Source: Microbacterium sp. NIBRBAC000506063 (GTDB taxonomy: Bacteria > Actinomycetota > Actinomycetes > Actinomycetales > Microbacteriaceae). From it: DNA of 64,000 bases. Below, in pieces: positions 48,565-59,833 of this stretch. The position numbers and the translations under genes were made by a program. The notes beneath the pieces were generated by a model, which worked only from the letters and a program-made list of their open reading frames with translations, had not been told where the DNA came from and made no database searches. How positions within the stretch are numbered: position 1 is the stretch's first letter; each line of letters begins with the position of its first letter. The stretch is taken from NCBI RefSeq assembly GCF_017968845.1, contig NZ_CP072876.1:806001-870000 (forward strand), given 5' to 3'.

Positions 48565-49634
48565 CCGCCGAGGTCGTCACCCCCGTCCCGGCCCGGCGCT
48601 CCTGGTCGGTGTTCACGCTCGTCATCGTCGGTCTCGTCGTCGCCCTCATCGCCACCTGCATCATCTCGCTCGGCAGCGGCCAGTACGCGCTCTCGCCCTC
48701 GCAGATCATCGGCATCCTCCTGCAGGCGATGGGGATCGACACGGCCTGGGCGCCGGAACAGGCGACGGATGCCGGGGTCATCCTCAACATCCGCCTCCCC
48801 CGGCTCGTGCTCGGTCTGCTCGTCGGCGCCGCCCTGGCGGTGTCCGGCGTGCTCATGCAGGCGATCTTCGGCAACCCGCTCGCCGACGCCGGCGTCGTCG
48901 GCGTCTCCTCGGGCGCGGCACTCGGCGCCGCGGCGAGTCTCACCTTCGGGTTCGCGACGCTCGGGATGTGGACGACGCCGGCCTTCGCCTTCGTCGGCGG
49001 CCTCATCGCCGTGCTGCTCGTCTACTTCATCAGCCGCTCGGGCGGACGCACCGAGGTCGTCACGCTCCTGCTGACCGGCATCGCGATCAACGCGATCGCC
49101 GGGGCGGGGCTCGCCTTCCTCACCTTCCTCGGCACGACCTCGACCCGCGAGCAGATCGTCTTCTGGCAGCTCGGCTCGCTCAACGGCGCGCTGTGGCCGA
49201 GCATCGCCCTGGTCGTGCCGCTGGTCGTGATCGGCATCGCGGTCGCGATCATCGTCGCGCACCAGCTCGACCTCTTCTCCCTCGGCGAGCGCACGGCCCG
49301 CCACCTCGGCGTGCGCGTCGAACGGCTCCGCATCGTCGTGATCGTCACCGTCGCGCTGCTCGTGTGCGCCGCCGTCGCCTTCGCCGGGATCATCGGCTTC
49401 GTCGGGCTCGTCATCCCCCACCTCATGCGGATGATCCTCGGCCCCGCGCACCTGCCCCTGGTGATCTCCTCCGCCCTCGGCGGGGCGCTCCTCATCGCCG
49501 TGGCCGACCTCGTGGCGCGCACCGCGGTGCCGATGGCCGACATGCCGATCGGCATGATCACCTCGCTCGTCGGCGGCCCCTTCTTCCTCTGGCTGCTCGT
49601 GCGCACGCGCCGCATGGCGGGAGGCTGGGCATGA
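48561..49634 (+). CDS. hmuU: Heme ABC transporter permease (FecCD family)
   Basis: 357 residues, intact, about ten spans. Family blocks: RLPRLVLGLLVGAALAVSGV (with LMQAIFGNPLADAGVVGVSSGAALGA following), REQIVFWQLGSLNGALWPSI, GERTARHLGVRVERLR and IGFVGLVIPHLMRMILGPAH. Translationally coupled to hmuT and hmuV. Forms the BtuC-like translocation pore. Confidence 0.95.
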   Translation: MTAEVVTPVPARRSWSVFTLVIVGLVVALIATCIISLGSGQYALSPSQIIGILLQAMGIDTAWAPEQATDAGVILNIRLPRLVLGLLVGAALAVSGVLMQAIFGNPLADAGVVGVSSGAALGAAASLTFGFATLGMWTTPAFAFVGGLIAVLLVYFISRSGGRTEVVTLLLTGIAINAIAGAGLAFLTFLGTTSTREQIVFWQLGSLNGALWPSIALVVPLVVIGIAVAIIVAHQLDLFSLGERTARHLGVRVERLRIVVIVTVALLVCAAVAFAGIIGFVGLVIPHLMRMILGPAHLPLVISSALGGALLIAVADLVARTAVPMADMPIGMITSLVGGPFFLWLLVRTRRMAGGWA

Positions 49635-50406
49635 CCGCGCGGCTCACCGCCCACGGCGTCACGGTCCGTCCCGTGCCGAGCGGACGCGCGATCCTCGAGG
49701 ACGCCTCCATCGAGGTGCATGCCGGAGAGATCCACGCCCTCGTCGGGCCCAACGGCGCCGGCAAGTCGACGCTGTTCGGGGTGCTCGCCGGCGACCTGGA
49801 GCCGGAGAGCGGGCGCGTGGAGCTCGACGGAGCGGCGCTGGCCGGCATCCGACCGCGGGATCTCGCCCGCCGCCGCGCGGTGCTGCTGCAGCAGAACACG
49901 GTGTCGTTCTCGTTCACCGCGGAGCAGGTCGTGCGGATGGGCCGGGCGCCCTGGGCGCGCACCCCGCAGGAGGATGACGATGACCGGGCCGTCGCCGAGG
50001 CGATGGCCGCGACCGAGGTGCTGCCCCTCGCGCGCCGCTCGGTCTCGTCTCTCTCGGGCGGCGAGCGGGCGCGCGTCGGGCTGGCCCGGGTGCTCGCCCA
50101 GGGGTGGACGTGCTGCTGCTCGACGAGCCGACCGCGGCCTTGGACCTCAAGCACCACGAGGACGTCATGCGCGTCGCCCGGCAGAAGGCGGATGCCGGCG
50201 CGACCGTCGCGATCGTCCTGCACGACCTGAACGCGGCGCTCGCCCACGCCGACCGGGTGACGCTGCTGTCGCAGGGGCGCGTCGTGTCGTCGGGGACGGC
50301 CGCCGAGGTGCTGACCGCCGCGGCGATCGAGGAGGTCTACGGGCAGCCGGTCGACGTCTTCCCGCACCCGGGCACGGGCGTGCCGCTGATCGTGCCGCGG
50401 CGCTGA
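49631..50406 (+). CDS. hmuV: Heme ABC transporter ATP-binding protein (one frameshift)
   Basis: About 258 residues. Walker A VGPNGAGKSTLFG, Q loop LLQQNTVSFSFT, signature SLSGGERARVGLARVLAQ, Walker B VLLLDEPTAALD, H loop VLHDLNAALAHA. One G is missing near 50104, between signature and Walker B. Together with hmuT and hmuU forms a type II heme importer fed by the HtaA-like receptor. Confidence 0.94.
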
Positions 50407-50430
50407 CCGTGCTCTCCCGGCGGCTGGCCG

Positions 50431-50553
50431 CCGTCTGCAGGAGCAACCCAACCGTCTGCAGGAGCAACAGCGCCTGTGCAGCCGGAAAGACGCCAGAAGC
50501 ACCCCAAATCCGCACGGATCTCCTGCACTCCGCGAACCGGCTCCTGCATACGG
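50431..50553. terminator. Four-word nested inverted repeat between convergent genes
   Basis: CCGTCTGCAGGAGCAAC occurs at 50431-50447 and again at 50452-50468; complementary words CTCCTGCA (50520-50527) and GCTCCTGCATACGG (50540-50553) follow. Order is plus, plus, minus, minus, so either plus copy can pair with either minus copy. Placed between hmuV and the sterol-carrier-like gene; probable bidirectional terminator. Confidence 0.6.
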
Positions 50554-50571
50554 CGGGAGCGGGTGGACGTC

Positions 50572-50928
50572 TCAGGGCCGCAGCGGCAGCAGATGCGACA
50601 GGTCGGCGCGGGTGCCGGAGGCGCGGATGCGCCCGGCGGATGCGGCATCCGACCAGGACTCCTGCCCGGTCGCGAGGGCGATCCAGGTCGCGGCGTCGGT
50701 TTCGACCACGTTCGGCGGGGTTCCCCGCGTATGCCGCAGGCCCTCCACGACCTGCGCCGCACCGAAGGGCGGCACGCGCACCTCGACGCTGTTCCCGGGC
50801 GCCTTCTCGTCGAGCAGCTGCAGCAGATAGCGCACGGCCGTCGCGAGATCGGTGCGGGACGGGGAGTCGGATGCCGCCACCGCCGCGAGCGCCGTGCGCC
50901 CGGTCTCGGTGTCGATCTTGCGTGCCAT
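50572..50928 (-). CDS. Sterol carrier family protein
   Basis: 118 residues. MARKIDTETGRTALAAVAA, LATAVRYLLQLLDEKAPGNSVEVRVPPFGAAQ and TPPNVVETDAATWIALATG are characteristic of the small actinobacterial sterol-carrier-like family (Rv0807 type), which neighbours purine genes in mycobacteria. Here it neighbours the purD block. Lipid ligand and role are not established. Confidence 0.85.
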   Translation of the reverse strand: MARKIDTETGRTALAAVAASDSPSRTDLATAVRYLLQLLDEKAPGNSVEVRVPPFGAAQVVEGLRHTRGTPPNVVETDAATWIALATGQESWSDAASAGRIRASGTRADLSHLLPLRP

Positions 50929-51149
50929 GCGCCCAGCGTAGACCGTGCCCGACTCCGGAGGACTGCCCCGCGGACCGGTGCGCCCCCGGGCCCCAACTCC
51001 AGAGAATCGGCCCGATTCCGGCTGCTTCGCGCCTCCACGCCCCGACAAGCGGGGATCTCTCCGGAGTTGGGCGCACCGCGCGGGCGCCACCGCGCCCACG
51101 GCTCCGGAGTTGGGCGCGCACCGCACGGGGACGCCGTAGGCTCGGAGGG
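50929..51149. repeat. Gene-free spacer with inverted and direct words
   Basis: Between divergent genes. GGAGTTGGGCGCACC at 51063-51077 and GGAGTTGGGCGCGCACC at 51106-51122 are direct copies; a split inverted copy GGTGCGCCC (50977-50985) plus CCAACTCC (50993-51000) lies upstream. A perfect hairpin GAATCGG-C-CCGATTC is at 51004-51018. No gene is seen. Confidence 0.6.
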
Positions 51150-51824
51150 ATGAGCCCGACTTCGACGTCCCGCGACGCGCGCGCCGAACTGCTCGCCGCC
51201 GTCGGCGACGAGGGGTGGAACGGGCCGTTCCCCCAGATCCCGCAGGATGCCGAGCCGCACGAGGCGGCCGTCCTCGTCCTGTTCGGCGTGCTCGACTCCA
51301 TCCCGGCGACCGGCACGCACGCTCCGGTCGCCCGCGATCTGGACGTGCTGCTGCAGCGCCGCTCCTCGACCCTGTCGTCGCATGCCGGACAGGTGTCGTT
51401 CCCCGGTGGGCGGCGCGACGCCGAGGACGACGACCTGATCGCCACCGCCCTCCGCGAGGCGCAGGAGGAGACCGGGCTCGATCCCTCGGGAGTGGAGGTG
51501 CTCGCCACCCTCCCCGAGCTGCCGCTGGCCGTGACGAACTTCCGGGTGACGCCCGTGCTGGGCTGGTGGCGTACCCCCACCGAGGTCGCCGCGGTCGACC
51601 ATGCCGAGACGGTAGAGGTGTTCCGGGTTCCCGTGGCGCATCTGCTCGACCCCGCCAACCGCTTCACCACGGTCCGCCGCTACGGCGCACACACCTTCCG
51701 AGGTCCGGCGTTCGACGTCGACGGCACCGTCGTCTGGGGATTCACCGCGATGGTGCTCGATCTGCTCTTCCGCGCCGCCGGATGGCATGTGCCCTGGGAC
51801 ACCTCGATCGAGCGGCCCATCTGA
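51150..51824 (+). CDS. NUDIX hydrolase, CoA pyrophosphatase (NudL) type
   Basis: 224 residues, intact. NUDIX box GGRRDAEDDDLIATALREAQ followed by EETGL, preceded by the CoA-pyrophosphatase/UPF0035 motif LQRRSSTLSSHAGQVSFPGG. Cleaves CoA or acyl-CoA to phosphopantetheine and ADP derivatives. ATG at 51150 close behind GGAGGG. 33 bases before purD. Confidence 0.9.
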   Translation: MSPTSTSRDARAELLAAVGDEGWNGPFPQIPQDAEPHEAAVLVLFGVLDSIPATGTHAPVARDLDVLLQRRSSTLSSHAGQVSFPGGRRDAEDDDLIATALREAQEETGLDPSGVEVLATLPELPLAVTNFRVTPVLGWWRTPTEVAAVDHAETVEVFRVPVAHLLDPANRFTTVRRYGAHTFRGPAFDVDGTVVWGFTAMVLDLLFRAAGWHVPWDTSIERPI

Positions 51825-51857
51825 GCGCCCGCGCGCCCGCGTGGGTAGGCTGAAACC

Positions 51858-53132
51858 GTGAAGATCCTCGTTCTCGGTTCCGGTGCTCGCGAGCACGCGA
51901 TCATCCTCGCCCTCCGCGGCGAGGAGCAGTCGCACGACATCTACGCCGCCCCCGGCAACGCGGGGATCGCGCAGGACGCCCAGCTGGTCGACCTCGATCA
52001 GCTCGACGGCGCCGCGGTCGCCTCCTTCGCGAACGAGAAGGCGATCGACCTCGTCGTCATCGGCCCCGAGGCGCCGCTCGTCGCGGGGGTCGCCGATGCG
52101 CTCCGCGAGCGCGGCATCCCCGTCTTCGGCCCGGGCAGGGCCGCCGCCCAGCTCGAAGGCTCCAAGGCCTTCGCGAAGCGCGTGATGGATGCCGCGGGCG
52201 TCCCCACCGGTCGCGCCGTCCGCGCCACGACGCGCGAAGAGGTCGAGGCCGCCTTCGACGAGCTCGGCACCCCGCACGTGGTCAAGGCCGACGGCCTGGC
52301 CGCCGGCAAGGGCGTGCTCGTGACATCCGACCGCGCCGCCGCCCTCGCCCACGCCGAGCAGTACCTGCCCTCCGGGCCCGTGCTCGTCGAGGAGTTCCTC
52401 AGCGGCGACGAGGTCTCGCTCTTCTTCCTCAGCGACGGCGACACGGTGCGCGCGCTCAGCCCCGCGCAGGACTTCAAGCGCGCCTACGACGGCGACGAGG
52501 GCCCCAACACCGGCGGCATGGGCGCCTACTCGCCGCTGCCCTGGCTGACCGAGCGGTTCGGCGGCGAGCGGGCGTTCGTCGAAGAGGTCACCCGCACCGT
52601 CGCACTCCCCGTCATCCGTCAGCTCGACGCCGAGGGCACGCCCTTCATCGGTCTGCTCTACGCCGGGCTGATCCTGACGGATGCCGGTGTGCGCGTGATC
52701 GAGTTCAATGCCCGTTTCGGCGACCCCGAGACGCAGGTCGTGCTGCCGCGCCTTCGGACCCCGCTGTCGGAGCTGTTGCTGGCGGCGGCCTCCGGCAACC
52801 TGGAGGATCATGCCGAACCCGTCTTCTCCGACGATGTCGCGATCACCGTCGTTCTCGCGAGCGAGGGCTACCCCGAGGCGCCCGAGACCGGACGCCTGAT
52901 CGAAGGACTCTCGGATGCCGCGGCCGTCAAGGGCGTGACCCTGGTGCATGCGGCGACCGGCGCCCCCGATGCGCCCGGCGGATCCCTGACCGCGACCGGC
53001 GGCCGGGTGCTGAACGTGGTGGCCGTGGCATCCGACTTCGGGGCGGCGCGCGAGCGCGCCTACGAGGCGCTGGGGAAGATCCACCTCGAGGGTGCGCACT
53101 TCCGCAGCGACATCGCCGCGAAGGTCGTGTGA
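51858..53132 (+). CDS. purD: Phosphoribosylamine-glycine ligase (GAR synthetase)
   Basis: 424 residues, intact. ATP-grasp enzyme making GAR from phosphoribosylamine and glycine. Motifs: KILVLGSGAREHAIILAL, APGNAGIA, DLVVIGPEAPLVAGVAD, VVKADGLAAGKGVLV, VLVEEFLSGDEVSLF, GPNTGGMGAYSPLPWL and EFNARFGDPETQVVLPRL. GTG start at 51858 after GGTAGGCTG. Stop overlaps the purC start. Confidence 0.96.
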   Translation: MKILVLGSGAREHAIILALRGEEQSHDIYAAPGNAGIAQDAQLVDLDQLDGAAVASFANEKAIDLVVIGPEAPLVAGVADALRERGIPVFGPGRAAAQLEGSKAFAKRVMDAAGVPTGRAVRATTREEVEAAFDELGTPHVVKADGLAAGKGVLVTSDRAAALAHAEQYLPSGPVLVEEFLSGDEVSLFFLSDGDTVRALSPAQDFKRAYDGDEGPNTGGMGAYSPLPWLTERFGGERAFVEEVTRTVALPVIRQLDAEGTPFIGLLYAGLILTDAGVRVIEFNARFGDPETQVVLPRLRTPLSELLLAAASGNLEDHAEPVFSDDVAITVVLASEGYPEAPETGRLIEGLSDAAAVKGVTLVHAATGAPDAPGGSLTATGGRVLNVVAVASDFGAARERAYEALGKIHLEGAHFRSDIAAKVV

Positions 53133-53992
53133 TGGCTGCGCAGGAGCTGCCCGGCTGGCGACACACCTATTCCGGCAAGGTGCGCGACCTCTACGCGTCC
53201 AAGGAACCGGGAGACGAACGGATGCTGGTGGTCGCCTCCGACCGTGTGAGCGCCTTCGACCACGTGCTGAGCCCGGGCATACCCGCCAAGGGCGCACTGC
53301 TCACCCAGCTCAGCCACTGGTGGTTCGACCGCCTCTCCGAGTTCCCGAATCACCTCGTCGACGGCGAGATCCCGGATGCCGTCGCCGACCGTGCGATGCT
53401 CGTGCGGGCGCTCGACATGCTGCCCCTGGAATGCGTCGTGCGCGGCTACATCACCGGATCCGGCTGGGCCGAGTATCAGGCCGAGGGCACCGTGTGCGGC
53501 ATCCCGCTGCCGGAGGGCCTGAACAACGGCGACCGCCTGCCCGAGCCGATCTTCACCCCGGCGTACAAGGCGCCGATGGGCGAGCACGATGAGAACATCA
53601 CCTTCGCGCAGGCCGAGGAGCTCGTGGGGGCCGAGCGCGCCGCCCAGCTGCGCGACGTGTCGTTGGAGATCTACCGCCGTGCCGCGGCGATCGCGGAAGA
53701 GCGCGGCCTCATCCTCGCCGACACGAAGTTCGAGTTCGGGACGGATGCCGCAGGCACCCTCCGACTGGCCGACGAGGTGCTCACAAGCGACTCTTCGCGG
53801 TACTGGGATGCAGAGGCGTGGGAGACGGGCGAGTCGCCCGCGGCTCGCATGGCGAGCTTCGACAAGCAGATCGTGCGCGACTGGTTGGCGGCGAACTGGG
53901 ACAGGCAGGGCGAGCCGCCCGCGCTGCCCACCGAGGTCGTCGAGCGGACCGCCGCCCGCTACCGCGAGCTCATCGAGCGACTGACCGGCTGA
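53132..53992 (+). CDS. purC: Phosphoribosylaminoimidazole-succinocarboxamide synthase
   Basis: 286 residues, intact. SAICAR synthetase: ELPGWRHTYSGKVRDLY, LVVASDRVSAFDHVL, LECVVRGYITGSGWAEYQ, ADTKFEFG and DEVLTSDSSRYW with the ending FDKQIVRDWL. ATG at 53132 shares its A with the purD stop; a GTG one codon upstream is the alternative. Couples purD and purC. Confidence 0.96.
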   Translation: MAAQELPGWRHTYSGKVRDLYASKEPGDERMLVVASDRVSAFDHVLSPGIPAKGALLTQLSHWWFDRLSEFPNHLVDGEIPDAVADRAMLVRALDMLPLECVVRGYITGSGWAEYQAEGTVCGIPLPEGLNNGDRLPEPIFTPAYKAPMGEHDENITFAQAEELVGAERAAQLRDVSLEIYRRAAAIAEERGLILADTKFEFGTDAAGTLRLADEVLTSDSSRYWDAEAWETGESPAARMASFDKQIVRDWLAANWDRQGEPPALPTEVVERTAARYRELIERLTG

Positions 53993-54109
53993 GCCTGGTC
54001 GCGCCGCGAACGCGCGCACATCGGTGTCCCGCGTGCCCGCGCGAATGACAGCGCCGGCCGCCGATAGTGTGTGCTCAGCACTCAGCCCCCGATCCCCGAG
54101 GAGATCCCC

Positions 54110-55482
54110 ATGCCGCTGTGGAAGATCCATGGCAACGGCCGCACCGTCGAGCCCGGCGCCGTCGTCCGCCCCGAAGAACGCTTGAACTGGCCGGTCTCAT
54201 TCGCCATCGGCCTGCAGCACGTGATCGCCATGTTCGGCGCGACGTTCCTCGTGCCGATCATCACCGGCTTCCCCGTCGCGACGACGCTGCTGTTCTCCGG
54301 TGTCGGCACGCTGCTGTTCCTCCTCATCACGAAGAACCGCCTCCCCAGCTATCTGGGTTCGTCCTTCGCGTTCATCGCACCGGTCACCGCCGCGACCGCT
54401 ACCGCCGGCATGGGTTCGGCCCTCGCCGGGATCGTCGCGGTCGGCGTGCTGCTGGCCATCGTCGGCCTGGTGGTGCAGTTCGCCGGACTCGGCTGGATCA
54501 ACAGGCTCATGCCGCCCGTCGTCGCGGGAACCATCGTCGCGCTCATCGGCTTCAATCTCGCACCAGTCGCCTGGCTGAACTACCAGGAAGGTCCGGTGAC
54601 GGCGACCGTGACCCTGACGGCCGTCGTGCTGTTCAGCGTACTGTTCCGCGGATTCCTCGGACGCATCTCGATCTTCCTCGGCGTGATCGTCGGATACATC
54701 GTGGCCGTGATCCGCGGCGAGGTCGACTACACGGAGGTCAAGGCCCTCGCCGAAGCCGACGGCTTCCTCGACGCCGTCACCGGAAAGTGGTTCGGACTGC
54801 CGCCCTTCCACCTCCCCGACTTCGCCTCGCCCGGCACCTGGTCGGTCATCGCGATGTTCCTCCCGGTGGTCCTGGTCCTCATCGCCGAGAACGTCGGCCA
54901 CGTGCGCGGCGTCGCCACGATGGTGGGCGATCCGAAGATCAACGAGCACACCGGTCGCGCTCTGTTCGCCGACGGCGTCGCCACGACCTTCGCCGGTGTC
55001 GGCGGAGGTTCGGGCACCACCACCTACGGCGAGAACATCGGCGTCATGGCCGCCACGCGCGTCTACTCCACCGCGGTGTACTGGGTCGCCGGCGTCGTGG
55101 CGATCCTGCTCGCCTTCTCGCCGGTCGTCGGCGCCGTGTTCAACTCGATCCCCGCAGGCGTCATCGGCGGCGTGACCACCGCGCTCTACGGCCTGATCGG
55201 GATCATCGGCATCAAGATCTGGGTCGACAACCAGGTCGACTTCTCCCGCCCGGTCAACCAGTACACGGCAGCCGTCGGACTGGTCATCGCGATCGCAGGC
55301 TTCATGTTCACCGCCCCGGCGTCGAACTGGGCGGCATCGTCCTCGGCACCGTGGCCGCGCTGCTCATCTACCACCTGGGCAACGCGATCGCCCGCTGGCG
55401 CAAGACCGGTGCTGACGACGGCGGCCCCATCGTGCCGATCGGCCAGCTCGGCGGCGACATGCAGGAGGAGCCGGCACGCTGA
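54110..55482 (+). CDS. NCS2 family uracil/xanthine permease (one frameshift)
   Basis: About 458 residues, 14 spans. NCS2 marks: SFAIGLQHVIAMFGATFLVP, VLIAENVGHVRGV (with the conserved glutamate and histidine), GGGSGTTTYGENIGVMAATR and GGVTTALYGLIGIIGIKIWV. One G is missing near 55322 (APASN then VELGGIVLG). ATG follows CGAGGAGATC. Imports uracil or xanthine by proton symport, consistent with nearby purine and salvage genes; the base is not certain. Confidence 0.92.
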
Positions 55483-55483
55483 G

Positions 55484-55515
55484 CCCGCGGCATCCGCGTC
55501 GACGGATGCCGCGGG
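55484..55515. terminator. Perfect 13-bp hairpin terminator
   Basis: CCCGCGGCATCCG (55484-55496), a six-base loop CGTCGA, then CGGATGCCGCGGG (55503-55515), starting one base after the permease stop codon. Strong stem, no U tract. Confidence 0.8.
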
Positions 55516-55548
55516 AACATCCGGGGCGGCATCGTGGTTGCATCAGGC

Positions 55549-56409
55549 ATGGACACAAAACTTGCCTCGGCTACTAAAATGGGCGCGGTCACGCTGTTCG
55601 TCGGCGACCTCGACGCGATGACGCGTTTCTACCGCGATGTCATCACCCTCCAGGTGCTGCGCGCGGAGGGTGACGTGGTCGCCCTCGGGCGCGGCGGCAC
55701 CGAGCTCGTGATCCTCCACCACGATCCCGCACTCCGGCACGCCGCCGCGGGCTCCGCCGGGCTCTTCCACACCGCGATCCTCTTCGAGTCGCGGGAAGCG
55801 CTGGCCGCGGTCGTCTACTCCGTCGCCCAACGCGCACCGCAGCTGTTCACCGGCAGCTCCGACCACCTCGTCAGCCAGGCGTTCTATCTCGATGACCCCG
55901 AGGGCAACGGCATCGAGCTGTACTGGGACCGTGACCGCACCGAATGGTCGTGGACGCACGGCCAGATCGAGATGGCGACGCTCTACCTCGACCCGAACCG
56001 GTTCCTGCACGAGCACCTGACCGAGCAGGCGGCCTCGGGCTCGACGGAGGCGGATGCCGCGACGATCGGCCACGTGCACCTCTCGGTCGGCGACGTGGCC
56101 TCCGCCCGCGACTTCTACGTCGGCAGGCTGGGCTTCGACGCCACCGCCTCGCTCGGCGACAGCGCACTGTTCGTCAGCGCCGGCGGCTACCACCACCACA
56201 TGGCGATGAACACCTGGACCTCCCGCGGGGCCGGACCCCGGATGCCGGCGCTCGGCCTCGGCCGGGTCGACCTCGCCCTCCCCGACGCCGATGCGCTCGG
56301 TGAGCTGGGCGAGCGCCTCGCGCACTTCAAGATGCAGGTGGCCGACGACGGGAAGACGCTGACCTTCGCCGACCCGTGGAACAACACGCTGCTCGCGGCG
56401 GTGGCGTAG
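55549..56409 (+). CDS. VOC family protein (glyoxalase/extradiol dioxygenase-like)
   Basis: 286 residues, intact, two tandem VOC modules. First: MGAVTLFVGDLDAMTRFYRD, LFHTAILF, DPEGNGIELYWDRDR. Second: IGHVHLSVGDVASARDFYVG, FVSAGGYHHHMAMNTW, FADPWNN. Metal ligands H and E are visible in the first and central modules (GHVH, IELYW), as in CatE-like 2,3-dioxygenases. Substrate unknown. Confidence 0.87.
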   Translation: MDTKLASATKMGAVTLFVGDLDAMTRFYRDVITLQVLRAEGDVVALGRGGTELVILHHDPALRHAAAGSAGLFHTAILFESREALAAVVYSVAQRAPQLFTGSSDHLVSQAFYLDDPEGNGIELYWDRDRTEWSWTHGQIEMATLYLDPNRFLHEHLTEQAASGSTEADAATIGHVHLSVGDVASARDFYVGRLGFDATASLGDSALFVSAGGYHHHMAMNTWTSRGAGPRMPALGLGRVDLALPDADALGELGERLAHFKMQVADDGKTLTFADPWNNTLLAAVA

Positions 56410-56436
56410 TCTCCGGCATCCGACGCCGTCCGAGGA

Positions 56437-57435
56437 TCACGCCGATTCGCGGACGACGAGATCCGTCGGCAGGATCGTCCGGTGCGCGGGCTCCCCGCCG
56501 GCGAGGAGCTCCAGGAGCACCCCCGCCATCGCCTGCCCCTGCGCGAACATGGGCTGGCGGACCGTGGTGAGCGCCGGGTCGACGCTCGTGGCGACGTGGG
56601 AGTCGTCGAAGCCGACGATCGCGATGTCCTCCGGGATGCGGACGCCGGCACCCCGCAGCACGCTCATCACGCCGCGCGCCATGAGGTCGCTCGCGACGAA
56701 GATCGCGTCGGGCAGCCCCGCACCGGATGTCAGCATCCGACGGGCCGCCTCCGCGCCGCCCGCCTCGCTGAACCCGCCGTCGTACTCTCCGGCGGGCTCC
56801 AGTCCCGCCTCGGCGAGCGCCTGCCGGAACCCGTCGATGCGATCGACTGCGGCGGGCATCGTGCGCGGGCCCGACACGGTCGCGATGCGGCGCCGGCCGA
56901 TGCCGAGGAGGTGTTCGGTGGCGTGGCGTCCGCCGAGCACATTGTCCGTGTCGACGAAGTAGTCGGTGGGGCGCACCGTCATGGGCCGACCGCCGAAGAC
57001 GACCGGCACGGCCGAGGCGATCCGTTCGACGTAGAGGTCGCCGGTGTGGTGCGAGACGATGATCGCGCCGTCGACGCCGCCGTTGCGCACGAAGCTCGTC
57101 ATCTTGTCGCCGGGGTCGTCGCTGGCGATGAGGAGGTTGAGGATGTAGTCGGACCGGCCCAGCCGCGCCGAGATCCCCGACACGATCGCCGCGAAGAAGG
57201 GGTCGCCGAAGAAGCGGGTCGTGTCCTCGGGGACGACGAGGGCGATGGCATGGGTCTGCCTGCTCGCCAAGGAGCGGGCCGCGCGATTGGGCACGTAGTT
57301 CAGGCGGGTGATCGCCGCCCGCACCGCCTCGAGCGCCTCCGGGCTCACCCGATCGGATCCGTTGACGACGCGGGACACCGTCGAGCGCGAGACGCCGGCG
57401 GCGACGGCGACCTCCTCGATCGTTGCGCGTGACAT
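56437..57435 (-). CDS. cebR: LacI family repressor, CebR-like
   Basis: 332 residues, intact. HTH: ATIEEVAVAAGVSRSTVSRV, hinge LNYVPNRAARSLASR, then a sugar-binding core with FVASDLMARGVMSVLRGAG, IAIVGFDDSHVATSVDPALT. It is the last gene of the ceb-type operon, 37 bases after the beta-glucosidase. Its predicted target is the pair of GGGAGCGCTCCC palindromes upstream of cebE; that sequence is the known CebR operator in Streptomyces, where cellobiose is the inducer. Confidence 0.85.
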   Translation of the reverse strand: MSRATIEEVAVAAGVSRSTVSRVVNGSDRVSPEALEAVRAAITRLNYVPNRAARSLASRQTHAIALVVPEDTTRFFGDPFFAAIVSGISARLGRSDYILNLLIASDDPGDKMTSFVRNGGVDGAIIVSHHTGDLYVERIASAVPVVFGGRPMTVRPTDYFVDTDNVLGGRHATEHLLGIGRRRIATVSGPRTMPAAVDRIDGFRQALAEAGLEPAGEYDGGFSEAGGAEAARRMLTSGAGLPDAIFVASDLMARGVMSVLRGAGVRIPEDIAIVGFDDSHVATSVDPALTTVRQPMFAQGQAMAGVLLELLAGGEPAHRTILPTDLVVRESA

Positions 57436-57472
57436 CTCACCCTCCCTCGCGCGAACTGCCGGAACGGACGCG

Positions 57473-58897
<1,425 letters not shown>

Positions 58898-58933
58898 GGC
58901 GACGGTCTCCTGTCTGTCGATGAGGGTCAAGGA

Positions 58934-59833
58934 TCAGCCTTTCACGGCGCCGGCCATGATGCCGCTGACGAGCTGCTTGCCGGCGAAGATGAACAGCAGC
59001 AGCAGGGGAACGGTGGCCAGCAGGACACCGGCGAGGACGATGGACCAGTCCACGAAGTAGTTCGCCTGCAGCAGCGACAGCGCGACCGGCAGGGTCGGGC
59101 TCTCCCGGTCGAGCACGATGAACGGCCAGAAGAAGTTGTTCCAGGCGCCCACGAAGGTGAACAGGAACAGCATCGCCGCGGCCGGACGCGCCGCGGGCAT
59201 TCCGACCGTCCAGAATGTGCGGATCATCGAGGCGCCGTCGACACGCGCCGCCTCGATCAGCTCGTTCGGCACGGCCTGACGCAGATACTGCGTCATCCAG
59301 AACACGCCGAAGGCGCTCGTCAGTGCGGGGATGATGATCGCGCCGATCGTGCCCGTCCACCCGAACTCGGCGAACAGGATGTAGAGCGGCACGACGCCCA
59401 GCTGCGCGGGCACCGCCATCGTCGCCACGACGAAGACGAGCAGGCCGTTGCCGCCGGCGAAGCGCAGCTTCGAGAAGGCCCACCCGGCCAGCGTCGAGGT
59501 CAGCACCACCGCGGCGGCGATGAGGAACGAGCTGTAGATCGAGTTCCACAGCGCCGTCCAGAAGTTCACCGCCGGGTCGTTCACGACCTTCAACGCGTTG
59601 TCGATGAAGTTGCCGCCCGGGATCCAGTTGATCTCCGGGTTGCGCAGCGTCGACGCATCGCCGGAGCCCACGAGGAAGGCCCAGTAGAAGGGGAAGGCGG
59701 ATGCCAGCAGCACGACGCCGAGACCCGCGTACACCCAGAAGCTCGGGCGGTAGCCGCGGATGCGACGCACGGCGAACTGCGTGCGCCCGCGCCCGCCGGG
59801 TACGGTGACCGCCTCTGTGGTCGTGGAGCTCAT
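58934..59833 (-). CDS. cebG: Sugar ABC transporter permease (MalG/CebG type)
   Basis: 299 residues, intact, six spans. CUT1 family permease with the EAA loop LIEAARVDGASMIRTFWTVG and the typical C-terminus GKQLVSGIMAGAVKG. Co-translated with the upstream permease (ATGA). Specificity for cellobiose-type sugars is inferred from bglC, the operators and the regulator. Confidence 0.9.
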   Translation of the reverse strand: MSSTTTEAVTVPGGRGRTQFAVRRIRGYRPSFWVYAGLGVVLLASAFPFYWAFLVGSGDASTLRNPEINWIPGGNFIDNALKVVNDPAVNFWTALWNSIYSSFLIAAAVVLTSTLAGWAFSKLRFAGGNGLLVFVVATMAVPAQLGVVPLYILFAEFGWTGTIGAIIIPALTSAFGVFWMTQYLRQAVPNELIEAARVDGASMIRTFWTVGMPAARPAAAMLFLFTFVGAWNNFFWPFIVLDRESPTLPVALSLLQANYFVDWSIVLAGVLLATVPLLLLFIFAGKQLVSGIMAGAVKG